A stretch of 59,920 bases of DNA from Myxococcales bacterium (lineage in GTDB: Bacteria; Myxococcota_A; Polyangia; Polyangiales; Polyangiaceae). How positions within the stretch are numbered: the first letter of the stretch is position 1; each line of letters starts with the position of its first letter. The position numbers and the translations under genes are program-made. This document shows positions 1 through 8,743 of the stretch, piece by piece. Location: NCBI GenBank assembly GCA_016212965.1, contig JACRDA010000112.1, positions 1 through 59,920 of the forward strand, read 5' to 3'. The notes beneath the pieces are model-generated. The model did no database searches. It saw only the letters and a program-made list of their open reading frames with translations, and was not told where the DNA came from.

Positions 1-138
1 CCACTGCCGCACCTCCCTGTGCTCCGCCCGCTACATGGCTAGCTTAGCGAACCCCCCACTCGAAGAGCCGGATGCGGTAGTTCCGCACGTCCGGATCCGT
101 GGGGGCCCCGGGCGGGCAACCGCCCGGGGCTACCCGAC
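1..138 (+). mobile_element. Group II intron, 3' end only (domains V and VI)
   Basis: Positions 64-96 fold as a domain V hairpin: a lower stem starting GAGCCGGA, a two-base CG bulge, and an upper stem TGCGG/CCGCA with a short loop. The strand closes with GATC instead of the usual GTTC, giving one G-A mismatch. Positions 104-130 form a long GC stem with a GCAA loop, as in domain VI. An unpaired A at 132 lies six bases before the terminal AC at 137-138, which fits the branch-point A and the AY 3' splice site of bacterial group II introns. The intron-encoded reverse transcriptase would lie upstream, outside the window. Open reading frames running through this part are not genes. Confidence 0.8.
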
Positions 139-230
139 TGACCCTCTGGACGCCGGGCCTGCCGCCCGTTTTCACTTGCTCGTGGCGGCGGCCGCCCGCC
201 CTACGAGCCCGGAGCCTGAAGCCACGAGTG

Positions 231-250
231 CTTCGCCCGAAAGGGCGAAA
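231..250 (-). terminator. Short hairpin after the PP2C gene
   Basis: A seven-base perfect stem TTCGCCC/GGGCGAA with a GAAA loop lies just beyond the stop codon of the leftward phosphatase gene. No T-run follows it, so it may be a weak or Rho-assisted terminator or simply an mRNA 3' stem. Confidence 0.4.
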
Positions 251-256
251 GTCGAG

Positions 257-1051
257 TCAGACCACGTCGACTTCGACGAGCACGACGGTGATGTTGTCGC
301 TGCCGCCGCGCTCGTTGGCCAGCCCGACGAAGGCCTCGACCGCGGCGTCGCCGCCGAGGGATACGAGGTCGGGGATCTCCACGTCGTCGAGGTAGCCGTG
401 CAGGCCGTCGGAGCAGAGCAGGTAGCGGTCGCCGGCCTTGAGGTCGAGGACCGAGATGTCGACCTCGACGTAGTCCCGGCCGCCGACACTGCGCGTGATG
501 ACGTTGCGGTGCGGCGACACGGCGGCTTCCTGCTGGGTGATGAGACCCTGCTTGACCTGCCAGGCGACGAGGGTGTGGTCCTCGGTGAGCTGCGTGACCA
601 TGTCGTCGCGCACCTGATAGATGCGGCTGTCACCGACCTGCCCGGTGACGAGCACGTTGCCGACGCCGAGGGCGACGCTCATGGTCGTGCCCATGCCGCT
701 CTTGGCCTTCTCGACCTCGCTGATGGCGAACACCATGTAGGTCGCCGCCTGGATGGCGCTCTCCACCAGGCGCGAGGCCTGCGCCACCAGGTTCTCGTCG
801 AGGACTCGGCGCGTGTCGCCGAGGGCCGGAAGGCCCCGCTTCACCATGCCGAACACGGTGTCGACCGCCTCGGAGCTCGCGACCTCGCCAGCGGCGTGGC
901 CGCCCATGCCATCGGCGACGATCCAGAGGTTGATGGCGTCGTCCCGGAGAAACGCGTCCTCGTTCTGCTTGCGGCGGCGCCCGACGTGCGTCAGCGCGTA
1001 GGAACGGAAGACCAGGGGGTCTGGTGCGGTGTTTAGCTGAGCCCGCGGCAT
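257..1051 (-). CDS. PP2C-family serine/threonine protein phosphatase
   Basis: 264-residue stand-alone PPM/PP2C domain without membrane segments, probably cytosolic, expected to remove phosphate from Ser/Thr using two metal ions. The metal-binding motif ADGMGGHAAGE is near residue 46. GTTMSVAL and VGDSRIYQV follow in the middle, SDGLHGYLDD comes later, and GGSDNITVV lies near the C-terminus, so all key acidic residues are present. The start ATG gives MPRAQLNT; the long upstream extension of this frame is a shadow of the transglycosylase gene. It lies 86 bp downstream of that gene on the same strand and may be cotranscribed. Its partner kinase is not in the window. Confidence 0.93.
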   Translation of the reverse strand: MPRAQLNTAPDPLVFRSYALTHVGRRRKQNEDAFLRDDAINLWIVADGMGGHAAGEVASSEAVDTVFGMVKRGLPALGDTRRVLDENLVAQASRLVESAIQAATYMVFAISEVEKAKSGMGTTMSVALGVGNVLVTGQVGDSRIYQVRDDMVTQLTEDHTLVAWQVKQGLITQQEAAVSPHRNVITRSVGGRDYVEVDISVLDLKAGDRYLLCSDGLHGYLDDVEIPDLVSLGGDAAVEAFVGLANERGGSDNITVVLVEVDVV

Positions 1052-1137
1052 CGGGATCGGGGGAGGCGGCTCCAGAGGGCGCTCGCCATCAACATAGACT
1101 CGGCCGCCGGGCGGTGTCGAGAATTGAGCGCGGCGCG

Positions 1138-3411
1138 TCAACCGCCGGTCGTCGACCGCGGGCTCGCGGGGGTGGTGGGGCTCGGCACCGCCGGCGGCTC
1201 GTCGCTCGAGGACGGGGCCGGCAGGGCGGCCTCGACCGCATCCGTGGCGTCCGGCTCGACGGCGAGCGCGAGGTCGTTCTCGATGGCGGCCGGCGGCGCC
1301 GCGGCGGCGGTCGCGGCGCTGGGGCCGAGTGGCGCGGCGCCCGACGGCGCATACACGACCACCGACTCGCCGGCGAGGAGGCGACTGCCGCGGCTGCGGT
1401 GGTTGATGCGCTCGAGCTGTCCGAGCGTGAGCCCGTAGCGCTGCGCGATGCTCCGCCAGGTGTCGCCGGCCCGCGCCGTCACTTCCAGGCGGCGCCGCCC
1501 CTTCTTGCCTTCGAAGTGTGCGAAGAACGGGTCGGAGCCGACCTTCAGGATCTCGAAGTCCGCCGGATCGGCGAGGACGGCGTTCGCGGGCGCTCGGTCG
1601 GGCGGCAGAAAGAGCTGCAGGCGCATGCCCTCCTGCAGGGCCGCGTGCACGTCGAGGTGATTCCAGCGCCGGACGTCCTCGGCCGACACGCCGCACACGC
1701 GCGCGACGTCGCCCACCGTGTCGCCGTGGACGACCTGGTACAGCATGCGGCGCGCGTCCGCCGTGCCGAAGTCTTCGTCCGGAACGACGACCACCGGCTT
1801 CGGACCGGAGGCGGTCTTCGCGGCGACCGTGTTCTTCGGGACGAGCAGCGCCGTGCCCGGTCGCGCCGGCTCGCCGCTCGCGAGGTCGTTCAGCCGCTCG
1901 AGCGCTGCGCGGCTCGTCCCGTGGCGCTCCGCGATGCCGTCGAGGGTCTCGCCCCAGCGCACCGTCTCGCCCGCGAGCGCGGCCCCGACGGCGTCGCCGG
2001 CCGCGAGCCCCCGTTCGGTGCGCTCGCCCTTGCCGGCGGGCACGCGCACCGTCCAGCTCGTGCGCGGCGTCTCGCTCGCCTCGAGCGCCGGGGTGCGCGT
2101 CCCGGCGAACGCCGGGTTCAGCTGCGCGAGCTCCGCGAGGCTCGCGCCGCTCGCGTCGGCGATCGACTCGAAGCTGACGCCGGGCCCGACCGCGACCGCG
2201 TCGAAGGGCTCGGGCTTGTCGAGCGTGACGCCGTCGCACCCGAAGACGGCGCAGTTCTTCGTCGCGACGGCGACCGCGAGGATCTTGGGGACGTAGAGCG
2301 CCGTCTCATAGGGCAGCGCCGCTTCGAGCCGCTCGAGCTCCCAGAAGTCGTTGGTGTTGTACTTCCGGATCGACGTGAGCAGCCCGCCGAAGCCCATGTT
2401 GTACGCGGCGAACGCGAGCTCCCACGAGCCGAAGCGCTTGTGCAGATCGCCGAGGTGGCGCGCGGCCGCGACCGTCGCGCGCTCCGGATCGAGCCGCTCG
2501 TCGACGCGCCGGCTCACCGTCAGGCCGTAGATGCGCGCGGTCTCCGGCACGAACTGCCACAGGCCCGCGGCTCCGGCGTGCGAGTAGGCGCTCGGGTCGA
2601 AGCCGCTCTCGACCAGGGCGAGCCACAGGAGGGCCTCGGGCAGGTGCTCCTGGCGCAGGACCTTCAGGATCCCGTCGCGGTAGCGCCCGCTCTTGCGCAC
2701 GAACGACGCGAGCAGCGCCCGGCCCTTCGGATCCTCCTTGTAGTAGGCGAGGTAGCGCACGAGCGCGGGCGTGAAGCGCACCGGCACGTCCGGCAGATCG
2801 AGCTGGCTCAGCCATGCGAGGTCGCTCGCGAGCGGCGTCGCCGCCGCCGGGGTCGGAGCGGCCGCCGGCGCCGCGGTCGGGAGGCCGGTCACGCGGAGCG
2901 AAGGGCCGCTGCCGTCGGCGCCACCGGGCGAGGGGCGCTCGCCCGGCGGGAACAGCAGGCGATCGACCTCGCGCATGCGCTCCACCTCCGGTGCGACGCT
3001 CGCGGCGCGTGGGGCGGTGGAGTAATCGGCCGTGAGGATCTGGCGGACGGACTCGTCGGGCTCGCCGGGCTTGCTGCCCGGGAGCCTCGGCAGGGGGCGG
3101 TCTGCTCGCGGCTTGCCAGGCTTCTTGTCGGGCTTGGCGGGTGCGGCCGGCTTACCGGCCGGCTTCGGGGCGGTGGGCTTGCCGGCCGAGGGCTTCGGGG
3201 CAGGGGGCTTGCCCGGTACCTTCGGCGGCGGAGCGGCGGGCTTGGGCTCGCCGCCCGGCGGCGCCTTCGGGGCGGTCGGCGCCCCCGCAGGCGGCTTGCC
3301 TCCGGCCGCTTTCGGCGGATCGTTCGCGAGCGCGGGCGAGGCTGCGCCGAGCCCCAGAACACCGACCAGGCCGAGCCACAGTCCTCGCCGCATATCCTTG
3401 ACGTTTCGCAT
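1138..3411 (-). CDS. mltD: LysM-containing lytic murein transglycosylase, MltD-like
   Basis: 757 residues. A signal peptide (about 1-29, ending SPALA) is followed by a Lys/Pro/Ala-rich spacer to about residue 110. An SLT domain spans about 220-370, with catalytic Glu near 268 in LVESGFDP, then AGLWQFVPETAR and the AAYNMG motif. The C-terminal half carries about four LysM-type modules, the last two (YQVVHGDTVGDVARV, VTARAGDTWRSIAQRY) the clearest. The enzyme should cleave glycan strands of peptidoglycan in the periplasm to anhydro-muropeptides. The proline-rich spacer is longer than in enterobacterial MltD and may let it span the periplasm. An alternative start is six codons in (MRRGLWLG). Confidence 0.93.
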   Translation of the reverse strand: MRNVKDMRRGLWLGLVGVLGLGAASPALANDPPKAAGGKPPAGAPTAPKAPPGGEPKPAAPPPKVPGKPPAPKPSAGKPTAPKPAGKPAAPAKPDKKPGKPRADRPLPRLPGSKPGEPDESVRQILTADYSTAPRAASVAPEVERMREVDRLLFPPGERPSPGGADGSGPSLRVTGLPTAAPAAAPTPAAATPLASDLAWLSQLDLPDVPVRFTPALVRYLAYYKEDPKGRALLASFVRKSGRYRDGILKVLRQEHLPEALLWLALVESGFDPSAYSHAGAAGLWQFVPETARIYGLTVSRRVDERLDPERATVAAARHLGDLHKRFGSWELAFAAYNMGFGGLLTSIRKYNTNDFWELERLEAALPYETALYVPKILAVAVATKNCAVFGCDGVTLDKPEPFDAVAVGPGVSFESIADASGASLAELAQLNPAFAGTRTPALEASETPRTSWTVRVPAGKGERTERGLAAGDAVGAALAGETVRWGETLDGIAERHGTSRAALERLNDLASGEPARPGTALLVPKNTVAAKTASGPKPVVVVPDEDFGTADARRMLYQVVHGDTVGDVARVCGVSAEDVRRWNHLDVHAALQEGMRLQLFLPPDRAPANAVLADPADFEILKVGSDPFFAHFEGKKGRRRLEVTARAGDTWRSIAQRYGLTLGQLERINHRSRGSRLLAGESVVVYAPSGAAPLGPSAATAAAAPPAAIENDLALAVEPDATDAVEAALPAPSSSDEPPAVPSPTTPASPRSTTGG

Positions 3412-3626
3412 GGATGGCGTGGTCGGTCAACTTTGTGGGACCGCGCGCAAGGTTCCGACGCCCGGCCGAGCGGACGCGAGACGCCAGCGAGCTCGGGCGG
3501 GCTCGGCCCTTGACCGGTGCGCGCGCCATCCTCTATGGATGGATGAGCGGGCGCTCCTGCCCGCCACGCACGCAGTCGGCGCGAGCTCGGGCACGAGAGC
3601 GCGCCGGCAGATCCGGCCGCTCGCTG

Positions 3627-3834
3627 TGCGCGCGGCCGGGCCGAAGAGGGAAGCCGGTGTAGCCGTCCGCCCACGAGGACGGCGGCGAGTCCGGCGCGGC
3701 CCCCGCCACTGTGACCGGGGACGAAGGCGAGACGACGCCACTGGGATGGGCTCCCACCTCGACGAGGTGGGCACTCGCCTGGGAAGGCCTCGCCGGAGGA
3801 CGATCCGGGAGCCAGGAGACCTGCTGCGCGCGCA
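3627..3834 (+). promoter_or_regulatory. Cobalamin (B12) riboswitch
   Basis: The hallmark elements of the cobalamin aptamer occur in order: GGAAGCCGGTG near 3649, the GCCACTGT core at 3705-3712, GCCACTGGG at 3737, GGGAAGGC at 3781, and the B12 box GAGCCAGGAGACCTGC ending at 3823. An outer stem TGCGCGCG/CGCGCGCA can close the element. It lies 180 bp upstream of a lipoprotein gene followed by a BtuB-like receptor, the normal target of repression by adenosylcobalamin. The rest of the gap (3412-3626) must hold divergent promoters for this operon and the leftward transglycosylase; I see no clear core promoter there. Confidence 0.95.
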
Positions 3835-4012
3835 ACCGGAAGGGCTCCGTGGGTCACGGGGCTCGACCATGTCCGGTCTTGCTCCGGGGCTCGGGCGAGC
3901 GGCGGGCGCGGCGAGAGCCGCCTTCGTCCATCGCTGAAGGTGAGGGCGTGCGGCGTGCCGACGAGGCGCGTCGAGCCCCCACGCGGTCCCCGGGTGCAGC
4001 GCGGGGTGAGCG

Positions 4013-4768
4013 ATGGAAGGCAACAGGCGGTCGGGTGTGCGACGCGGGCGGAGGTGGCTCGCGGTCGCGCTCGGGCTCGGGGCTCTGCTCGGGCTCGGCG
4101 GGTGTGCCGAGTCGGGTGCGGTCGGCGGCATGGCGGCCGAGGGCGGCGCGGGGCAAGGAGGCTCGCACGTGCACGTGTCGCTCACGGGCGGCGGCGGCGG
4201 CGCGTCGAGCGCCTGCGACGCCTTCGCGACCGAGGTCGTGAGCGTCACCTTCGGACCCGGGCAGAGCTTCGGGCAGGACGCGATGCCGGCCATCGTCCTC
4301 GGTCCGCCCCACGGCGGGGGCGTCGCCTCGGGCTCGCTCGACGTCGTGTCGCTCGGCGACGGCGGGGAAGTCACCCTCGCGTTCGGGGACACCGCCATCG
4401 TCGACGGGCCCGGCGCGGACTTCGTCGTGTTCGAGAACCCGTTCCAGCCGCTCGGCGACCCCGACCTCGTGTTCGCCGAGCTCGGGACGGTCGCGGTCAG
4501 CGCCGACGGCGTCACCTTTGTCGCGTTCCCGTGCAGCGCCGACGACACGGCTCCGCCCCCCTACGGCTCCTGCGCGGGCTGGCACCCGGTGCTGCTCGAC
4601 GGCGACGCGGGGCCGGTCGACCCGGAGACCTCGGGCGGCGACCCGTTCGACCTCGCCGACGTCGGCCTCGCCGAGGCGCGCTTCGTGCGCGTCGTCGACC
4701 GCCCCGATCTCGCGAGCGTGCTCGACCTCGACGCCGTCGGGATCGTCCACCCGAGCTGCGCGCCGTAG
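4013..4768 (+). CDS. B12-regulated surface lipoprotein
   Basis: 251 residues. The N-terminus has an Arg-rich stretch, a hydrophobic helix and a lipobox LGLGGC, so it is probably lipidated. A Gly-rich linker is followed by one beta-rich domain with the motifs DFVVFENPF and VAVSADGVTFVAFPC. I recognise this style from proteins annotated only as 'cell surface protein' next to B12 receptors; I cannot name the family with certainty. It is first in the operon behind the cobalamin riboswitch and its stop codon directly abuts the ATG of the receptor gene, so a role in corrinoid capture at the cell surface is likely but inferred. Confidence 0.85.
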   Translation: MEGNRRSGVRRGRRWLAVALGLGALLGLGGCAESGAVGGMAAEGGAGQGGSHVHVSLTGGGGGASSACDAFATEVVSVTFGPGQSFGQDAMPAIVLGPPHGGGVASGSLDVVSLGDGGEVTLAFGDTAIVDGPGADFVVFENPFQPLGDPDLVFAELGTVAVSADGVTFVAFPCSADDTAPPPYGSCAGWHPVLLDGDAGPVDPETSGGDPFDLADVGLAEARFVRVVDRPDLASVLDLDAVGIVHPSCAP

Positions 4769-6865
4769 ATGTCCGGCCGTCGCAGCTGGGGGCGTGCGGG
4801 GGCCTCGGCGCTCGCAGCCTGGCTCGCGGGCCCGGCGGCCCACGCGTGGGCGCAGCCCGAGGGCGAGTCCGGCGCGATCGAGGTGGACGTGCGGGCCGAG
4901 CCGCCCCGCGCGCCGACCGAGCTCGCGCGCGATCCCTCGGCTCCCGGCTACGTCATCCGCACCGAGCGGCTCGCGGCCCCGGGGGCGAGCCTGGCGGACG
5001 CGCTCGGGCGGGCGCCCGGCGTCGAGGCGCGCCGGACGGGCGGCGCGGGCGATCTCGCCACGGCGTCGATCCGGGGCGCGACGAGCGCGCAGACGCCGGT
5101 CTATCTCGCCGGCCTCCGCCTGAACGACGACCTCACCGGCACGGCCGATCTCTCGGCCTTGCCACCCTGGATGCTCGACCGCATCGAAGTCTACCGCGGC
5201 CACGCGCCGCGCGGCGCGGGTGAGCTCGCGCTCGGGGGCGCCATCCTGCTCGAGCCGCGCCTCCCCGCGGGCCCGCGCCTCTCGCTCCGGGCCGGGCTCG
5301 GCTCGTTCGGCGCCGCCGAGGTCGCGGGCGCGGCCTCCTTCGGGAGCGCCCGCGCGGGCGCGCTCCTCGCCGTCCGGCGCGCGCGCGAGACGGGCGACTA
5401 CCCCTACCTCGACGATGGCGGCACGCTCTTCGATCCGGGCGACGACGTCGCGCGCCGGAGGCCGAACGCGGACGTGGCGAGCGACGACGTGTGGGCCGTC
5501 GCGCGCCTCGCGGTCGGTCGCTCGGGCTCGCTCGCGCTCGTGGCCAACGCGTTCGCGCGCGACGCGGGACTGCCCGGCCCGCTCGTGTCGCCGGCCGAGC
5601 GCGCGCGTGCGCACCTCGCCCGCGGGCTCGCCGCCGTGGCCGCGCGGCTCGATTGCCCCGGCGTCGACGCGGCGCTCGGCTGCGCGCTCGGCCTCGAGCT
5701 CGGCCTGCTCGTGAGCCGCTACCGGCTCGACGATCCCGGGCACGAGCTCGGGCTCGGGGCCACGAGCGTGAGCCACGCCGGGACGCGCCTCGCACCGCGC
5801 GCCTGGCTCACGGTGGCGCCGATCCCCGAGCTCGACCTCGGCGTGCGGCTCGGCGCCGAGGCGGGCGATCTGGCCGTCGGGGCCCTGCGCGCCGCCCGGC
5901 GCAGCCTGCGGGCCACGGTGGACGCCGATCTGCACCCCGTCGCCTGGCTCGACGTGCTCGCCATCGCCTCGCTCGAGTGCCACGGGACGCACGCCTCGGG
6001 ACCCGGCCACACCGGGACGTCCGGCTCCGGAGCCGAGCCGAGCGCGGCGGCAGACGCGGGGCCGTGCGACGAGCTCGAGCCCCTCGGGCGGCTCGGCGCG
6101 CGCGTGCGGTTGTGGTCCTCCGAGCCCGCGCCGGACGGCGCGCGCGCGGACGAGCCCGAGGGCTCGCTCGCGCTGCTCGCGAACCTCGGCCGCTACGCGC
6201 GCGTGCCGACGCTGGCCGAGCTCCACGGCCTGTCGGCCACGGTGCGCGGCAACCCCGAGCTCCGCGCCGAGCGCGGCTACGCCGCCGACCTCGGGCTCGC
6301 GGCCTCGCTCCACGTCGCGGGCGTCGACGTCTACGCGCAGCTCTTCGGCTACCTGCGCTTCGCGAGCGACCTCATCGCGTACCGGCGCAGCTCGCTCGGA
6401 GTCCTGCGCCCGTACAACGCCGCGAGCGCGCGCCTGCTCGGTGCCGAGCTCGCCGCGGGCGCGGGCCGCGGGCGCGAGCTCCGGCTCGAGCTCGGGGCCG
6501 CGGCGGGCGACGCGCGTGACACGAGCGAGGCGCGGGCGACCGCGAGCGATCTCGTGCCGCTCGAGCCGCGCCTCGCGCTCGGCCCGGCGCTCGAGAGCGA
6601 GCTCGCGCTCGGACCACCCGGCTGCTGCGCCCTGTCGCTGCGGGTCGCCTACCGCTACCGCGCCTCGCGGACGGCGGACCCGGCCGGGCTCGTGGTGCTC
6701 CCGGCGCAGCACGACCTCGAGCAGGAGCTCGGGCTCGCCTTCTTCGAGCGCGCGCTGGCCGTCCGCGCGCGCGTCTCCAACCTGCTCGACGAGCGGCACT
6801 TCGACCTCGTGGGCTACCCGCTCGCGGGCCGCGCCGCGCACGCGAGCCTGGAGGCGACGTGGTGA
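4769..6865 (+). CDS. btuB: TonB-dependent outer-membrane receptor, BtuB-like
   Basis: 698 residues. A signal peptide (ending about AHAWA) precedes a plug domain with LADALGRAPGVEARRTGG, SIRGATSAQTPVYLAGLRL and the DRIEVYRG motif. A 22-strand-type barrel follows, ending in LDERHFDLVGYPLAGRA and a terminal Trp, typical of TonB-dependent transporters. It should import cobalamin or other corrinoids across the outer membrane using TonB energy. The substrate call rests on the upstream cobalamin riboswitch, not on the protein sequence alone. It abuts the lipoprotein gene before it and overlaps the one after it by seven bases. No inner-membrane BtuCDF genes are in the window. Confidence 0.92.
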   Translation: MSGRRSWGRAGASALAAWLAGPAAHAWAQPEGESGAIEVDVRAEPPRAPTELARDPSAPGYVIRTERLAAPGASLADALGRAPGVEARRTGGAGDLATASIRGATSAQTPVYLAGLRLNDDLTGTADLSALPPWMLDRIEVYRGHAPRGAGELALGGAILLEPRLPAGPRLSLRAGLGSFGAAEVAGAASFGSARAGALLAVRRARETGDYPYLDDGGTLFDPGDDVARRRPNADVASDDVWAVARLAVGRSGSLALVANAFARDAGLPGPLVSPAERARAHLARGLAAVAARLDCPGVDAALGCALGLELGLLVSRYRLDDPGHELGLGATSVSHAGTRLAPRAWLTVAPIPELDLGVRLGAEAGDLAVGALRAARRSLRATVDADLHPVAWLDVLAIASLECHGTHASGPGHTGTSGSGAEPSAAADAGPCDELEPLGRLGARVRLWSSEPAPDGARADEPEGSLALLANLGRYARVPTLAELHGLSATVRGNPELRAERGYAADLGLAASLHVAGVDVYAQLFGYLRFASDLIAYRRSSLGVLRPYNAASARLLGAELAAGAGRGRELRLELGAAAGDARDTSEARATASDLVPLEPRLALGPALESELALGPPGCCALSLRVAYRYRASRTADPAGLVVLPAQHDLEQELGLAFFERALAVRARVSNLLDERHFDLVGYPLAGRAAHASLEATW

Positions 6866-8112
6866 CCGCGGTCCCGGGCGCCCGCGCGGTCCGCGCCGTC
6901 GCGGCGCTCGTGCTCGCGCCGGCGCTCGGCTGCGGCGTGCCGACCCCGCCCGCCGGGACGGGGGGCGGCACGTTTCCCGAGGGGCCGTGCGGGCGTGGCC
7001 TCGTCGTGGTCGAGACGGACTACCAGTCCACCAACGTCGCGCTCGTGGGCGGCGACGGCGCGACGCTGTCGGGCTCCTTCCTGTCGTCGGCGTCCGCGCC
7101 GCCGGGGCTCGTGGCACCGCTGTCGGGCGACGTGGTGGTGCCCACCGCGCCCGTCGCCGGGCCCGAGATCGTGCTCGTCGACCGCTACCCGGCCGCGGTG
7201 CTGAGCTGGGTCGATCTCGCGACGGCGACGGTGCGCGCGCAGCTCGACGTGTCGACGGGCTTCGCCTCGAACCCGCAGGACTACCTGGCGCTCGGTCCGG
7301 GGGAGGCCCTGGTGGCGCGCTACGAGGACAATCCGACGCCGGGCGCGCTCGCCTTCGATGCCGGCAGCGATCTGCTCGTCATCGACCCCTCGGTGCCGGC
7401 CATCACCGGGCGCATCGATCTGCGCCCCGCGATCGAGGTGCCGGGCTACCTGCCGCGCCCGGCCAGGCTCGTGCGCACGGCCGGCGGACGCGTGTTCGTG
7501 CTGCTCTCCGCCTACGCACCGGACTTCAAGAGCTCGCTCCCGTCGCGGCTCGCGGAGATCGACGTCGCGTCGCAGGCGCTCGCGGGCGTGACCGTGCTCG
7601 GCGACCTCCACGGTTGCGCGGCGCTCGCGGCGAGCGACGACGGCACCCGGCTCGCGGTCGCGTGCAGCGGGGACTTCGGCGGCGACAGCCTGCCCACCGT
7701 CGGCGCGTCCGGCCTCGCGCTCGTCGACGTCGCGGGCACGCCGAGCGTGGTCGCCGAGCTGCCGGCGAGCGGACTCGGGGGCGAGCCGCTCGGCTTCGCG
7801 GTCGACCTCGCCGGCGCAGACCGAGTGCTCGTGACCACGCTCGGCCACTACGGGCTCGGCGGAGCGGCCGACGTGCCCGACTCCTTGCTCGAGATCGACG
7901 CCGCGGGCCACGCGACCGAGGTGCGGAGCGCGCCGCCCTTCACGCTCGGTGACGTCCGCTGCCTGCACGCGTGCGGCCGCTGCTTCGTCGCCGATGCGGC
8001 GGCGGGCGTGCTCGCGCGTCTGCGCCTCGAGCCGGGCGGGGTCGTCCCCGACGCGGAGCTGGTCGTCGAGACCGCGATCGGGCTGCCGCCGCGGCTGCTC
8101 GGGCGGTTCTAG
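6859..8112 (+). CDS. Propeller-like lipoprotein, possible BtuG-like B12-binding partner
   Basis: 417 residues. The lipobox is in LAPALGCG. A Gly-rich linker is followed by repeated YncE-like strands such as LVVVETDYQSTNVALV, EIVLVDRYPAAVLSWVDL and SDLLVIDPSVPAITGR, which suggest a seven-bladed propeller. It begins with GTG inside the end of the receptor gene (a second GTG, overlapping the stop as GTGA, is possible) and is preceded by GGAGG. In Bacteroides a propeller lipoprotein (BtuG) caps BtuB and binds B12 very tightly. The same gene order here makes an analogous role plausible; orthology is not shown. Confidence 0.85.
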   Translation: MVTAVPGARAVRAVAALVLAPALGCGVPTPPAGTGGGTFPEGPCGRGLVVVETDYQSTNVALVGGDGATLSGSFLSSASAPPGLVAPLSGDVVVPTAPVAGPEIVLVDRYPAAVLSWVDLATATVRAQLDVSTGFASNPQDYLALGPGEALVARYEDNPTPGALAFDAGSDLLVIDPSVPAITGRIDLRPAIEVPGYLPRPARLVRTAGGRVFVLLSAYAPDFKSSLPSRLAEIDVASQALAGVTVLGDLHGCAALAASDDGTRLAVACSGDFGGDSLPTVGASGLALVDVAGTPSVVAELPASGLGGEPLGFAVDLAGADRVLVTTLGHYGLGGAADVPDSLLEIDAAGHATEVRSAPPFTLGDVRCLHACGRCFVADAAAGVLARLRLEPGGVVPDAELVVETAIGLPPRLLGRF

Positions 8113-8134
8113 GCGTCGGGGAAACGACGGCCTG

Positions 8135-8170
<36 letters not shown>

Positions 8171-8367
8171 TGTTTCGCGTCCGTGTGCGTGCCCGTGCCC
8201 GGTGCGAGATGGCCAAGGCAGTCACTCGTGGCTCGGGCCGAACGAGGCGAACCACGGAGCTCGGCGCGGGCGCCGAGCCGCCCGGTTTGCCAAGGCAGTA
8301 ACTCGATCCTCGCGACCACCGCGAGTCGGTGGAGACAGCGTCGCCGAGCGAGAGAAGAGAGGAGATG

Positions 8368-8417
8368 AACAGGAAGCCGGTAGGGCGGGCGGCCGCCCGC
8401 CCTACCGGCTTCCTGTT
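8368..8417. repeat. Perfect 50-bp palindrome with no spacer
   Basis: Two 25-base arms meet at 8392/8393 with no loop and no mismatch, checked base by base; symmetry fails at 8367/8418. The central bases TAGGGCGGGCGG and their complement also occur in part near 188-203, beside the intron, so this may be one copy of a genomic repeat. It could work as a strong hairpin after the rightward B12 operon, although it lies 255 bp beyond the last stop codon. Confidence 0.9.
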
Positions 8418-8481
8418 GCCTCCTTCTGGCAGCGGCTAACGGCTCAGCGAAGGCACCATCGTGCTCGTCATCTTCCGCGTA

Positions 8482-8710
8482 CTTGGAGGCGAGTTACAGA
8501 GGAGTCACGGAGACACGGAGCGTGACACGGAGGGGCCCCTGAACTTCGCCGGCTCCGTGCAGCTCTCCGTGTCTCCGTGTCTCGGTGGTTGTCTCTTTCT
8601 GGGTCCTTGGAGACGAGTTGCAGAGGAGGCACCGAGCCACGGCGCGTGACGCGGAGGAGCCTCCGAACCCTGCCGGCTCCGCGCGCTCGGGCGCCACGGC
8701 CTCGGTGGTC
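8482..8710. repeat. Two tandem diverged copies of a ~105-bp element
   Basis: Copy 1 (8482-8590) and copy 2 (8606-8710) share the same order of blocks: cttggag-cgagtt-cagagga, then a cgtgac-cggag block, then a gccggctccg block, ending ctcggtggt. Copy 1 also contains complementary cacggagacacggag and ctccgtgtctccgtg segments that could form a hairpin. No convincing reading frame covers them. Similar 'ccgtgtctccgtgtc' sequences occur as dispersed repeats in other environmental genomes; that is from memory. Confidence 0.75.
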
Positions 8711-8743
8711 AGCGGGCGCGCGCTGATTTAGGGTGAGCGGGCG

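Noticed and set aside
1024-3513. 829-residue plus-strand open frame opposite the transglycosylase
   Set aside because: Arg/Ala-rich composition, no domain, fully antisense to a clear enzyme gene; typical GC-rich shadow.
3535-3560. ATGGATGG motifs near 3411, 3535 and 15660 as a shared promoter element
   Set aside because: Short, not at constant distance from starts, and expected by chance.
3854-7117. 1087-residue minus-strand frame opposite the B12 operon
   Set aside because: Low-complexity Arg/Ala/Glu sequence covering the riboswitch side and two real genes on the other strand; no start signal or domain.
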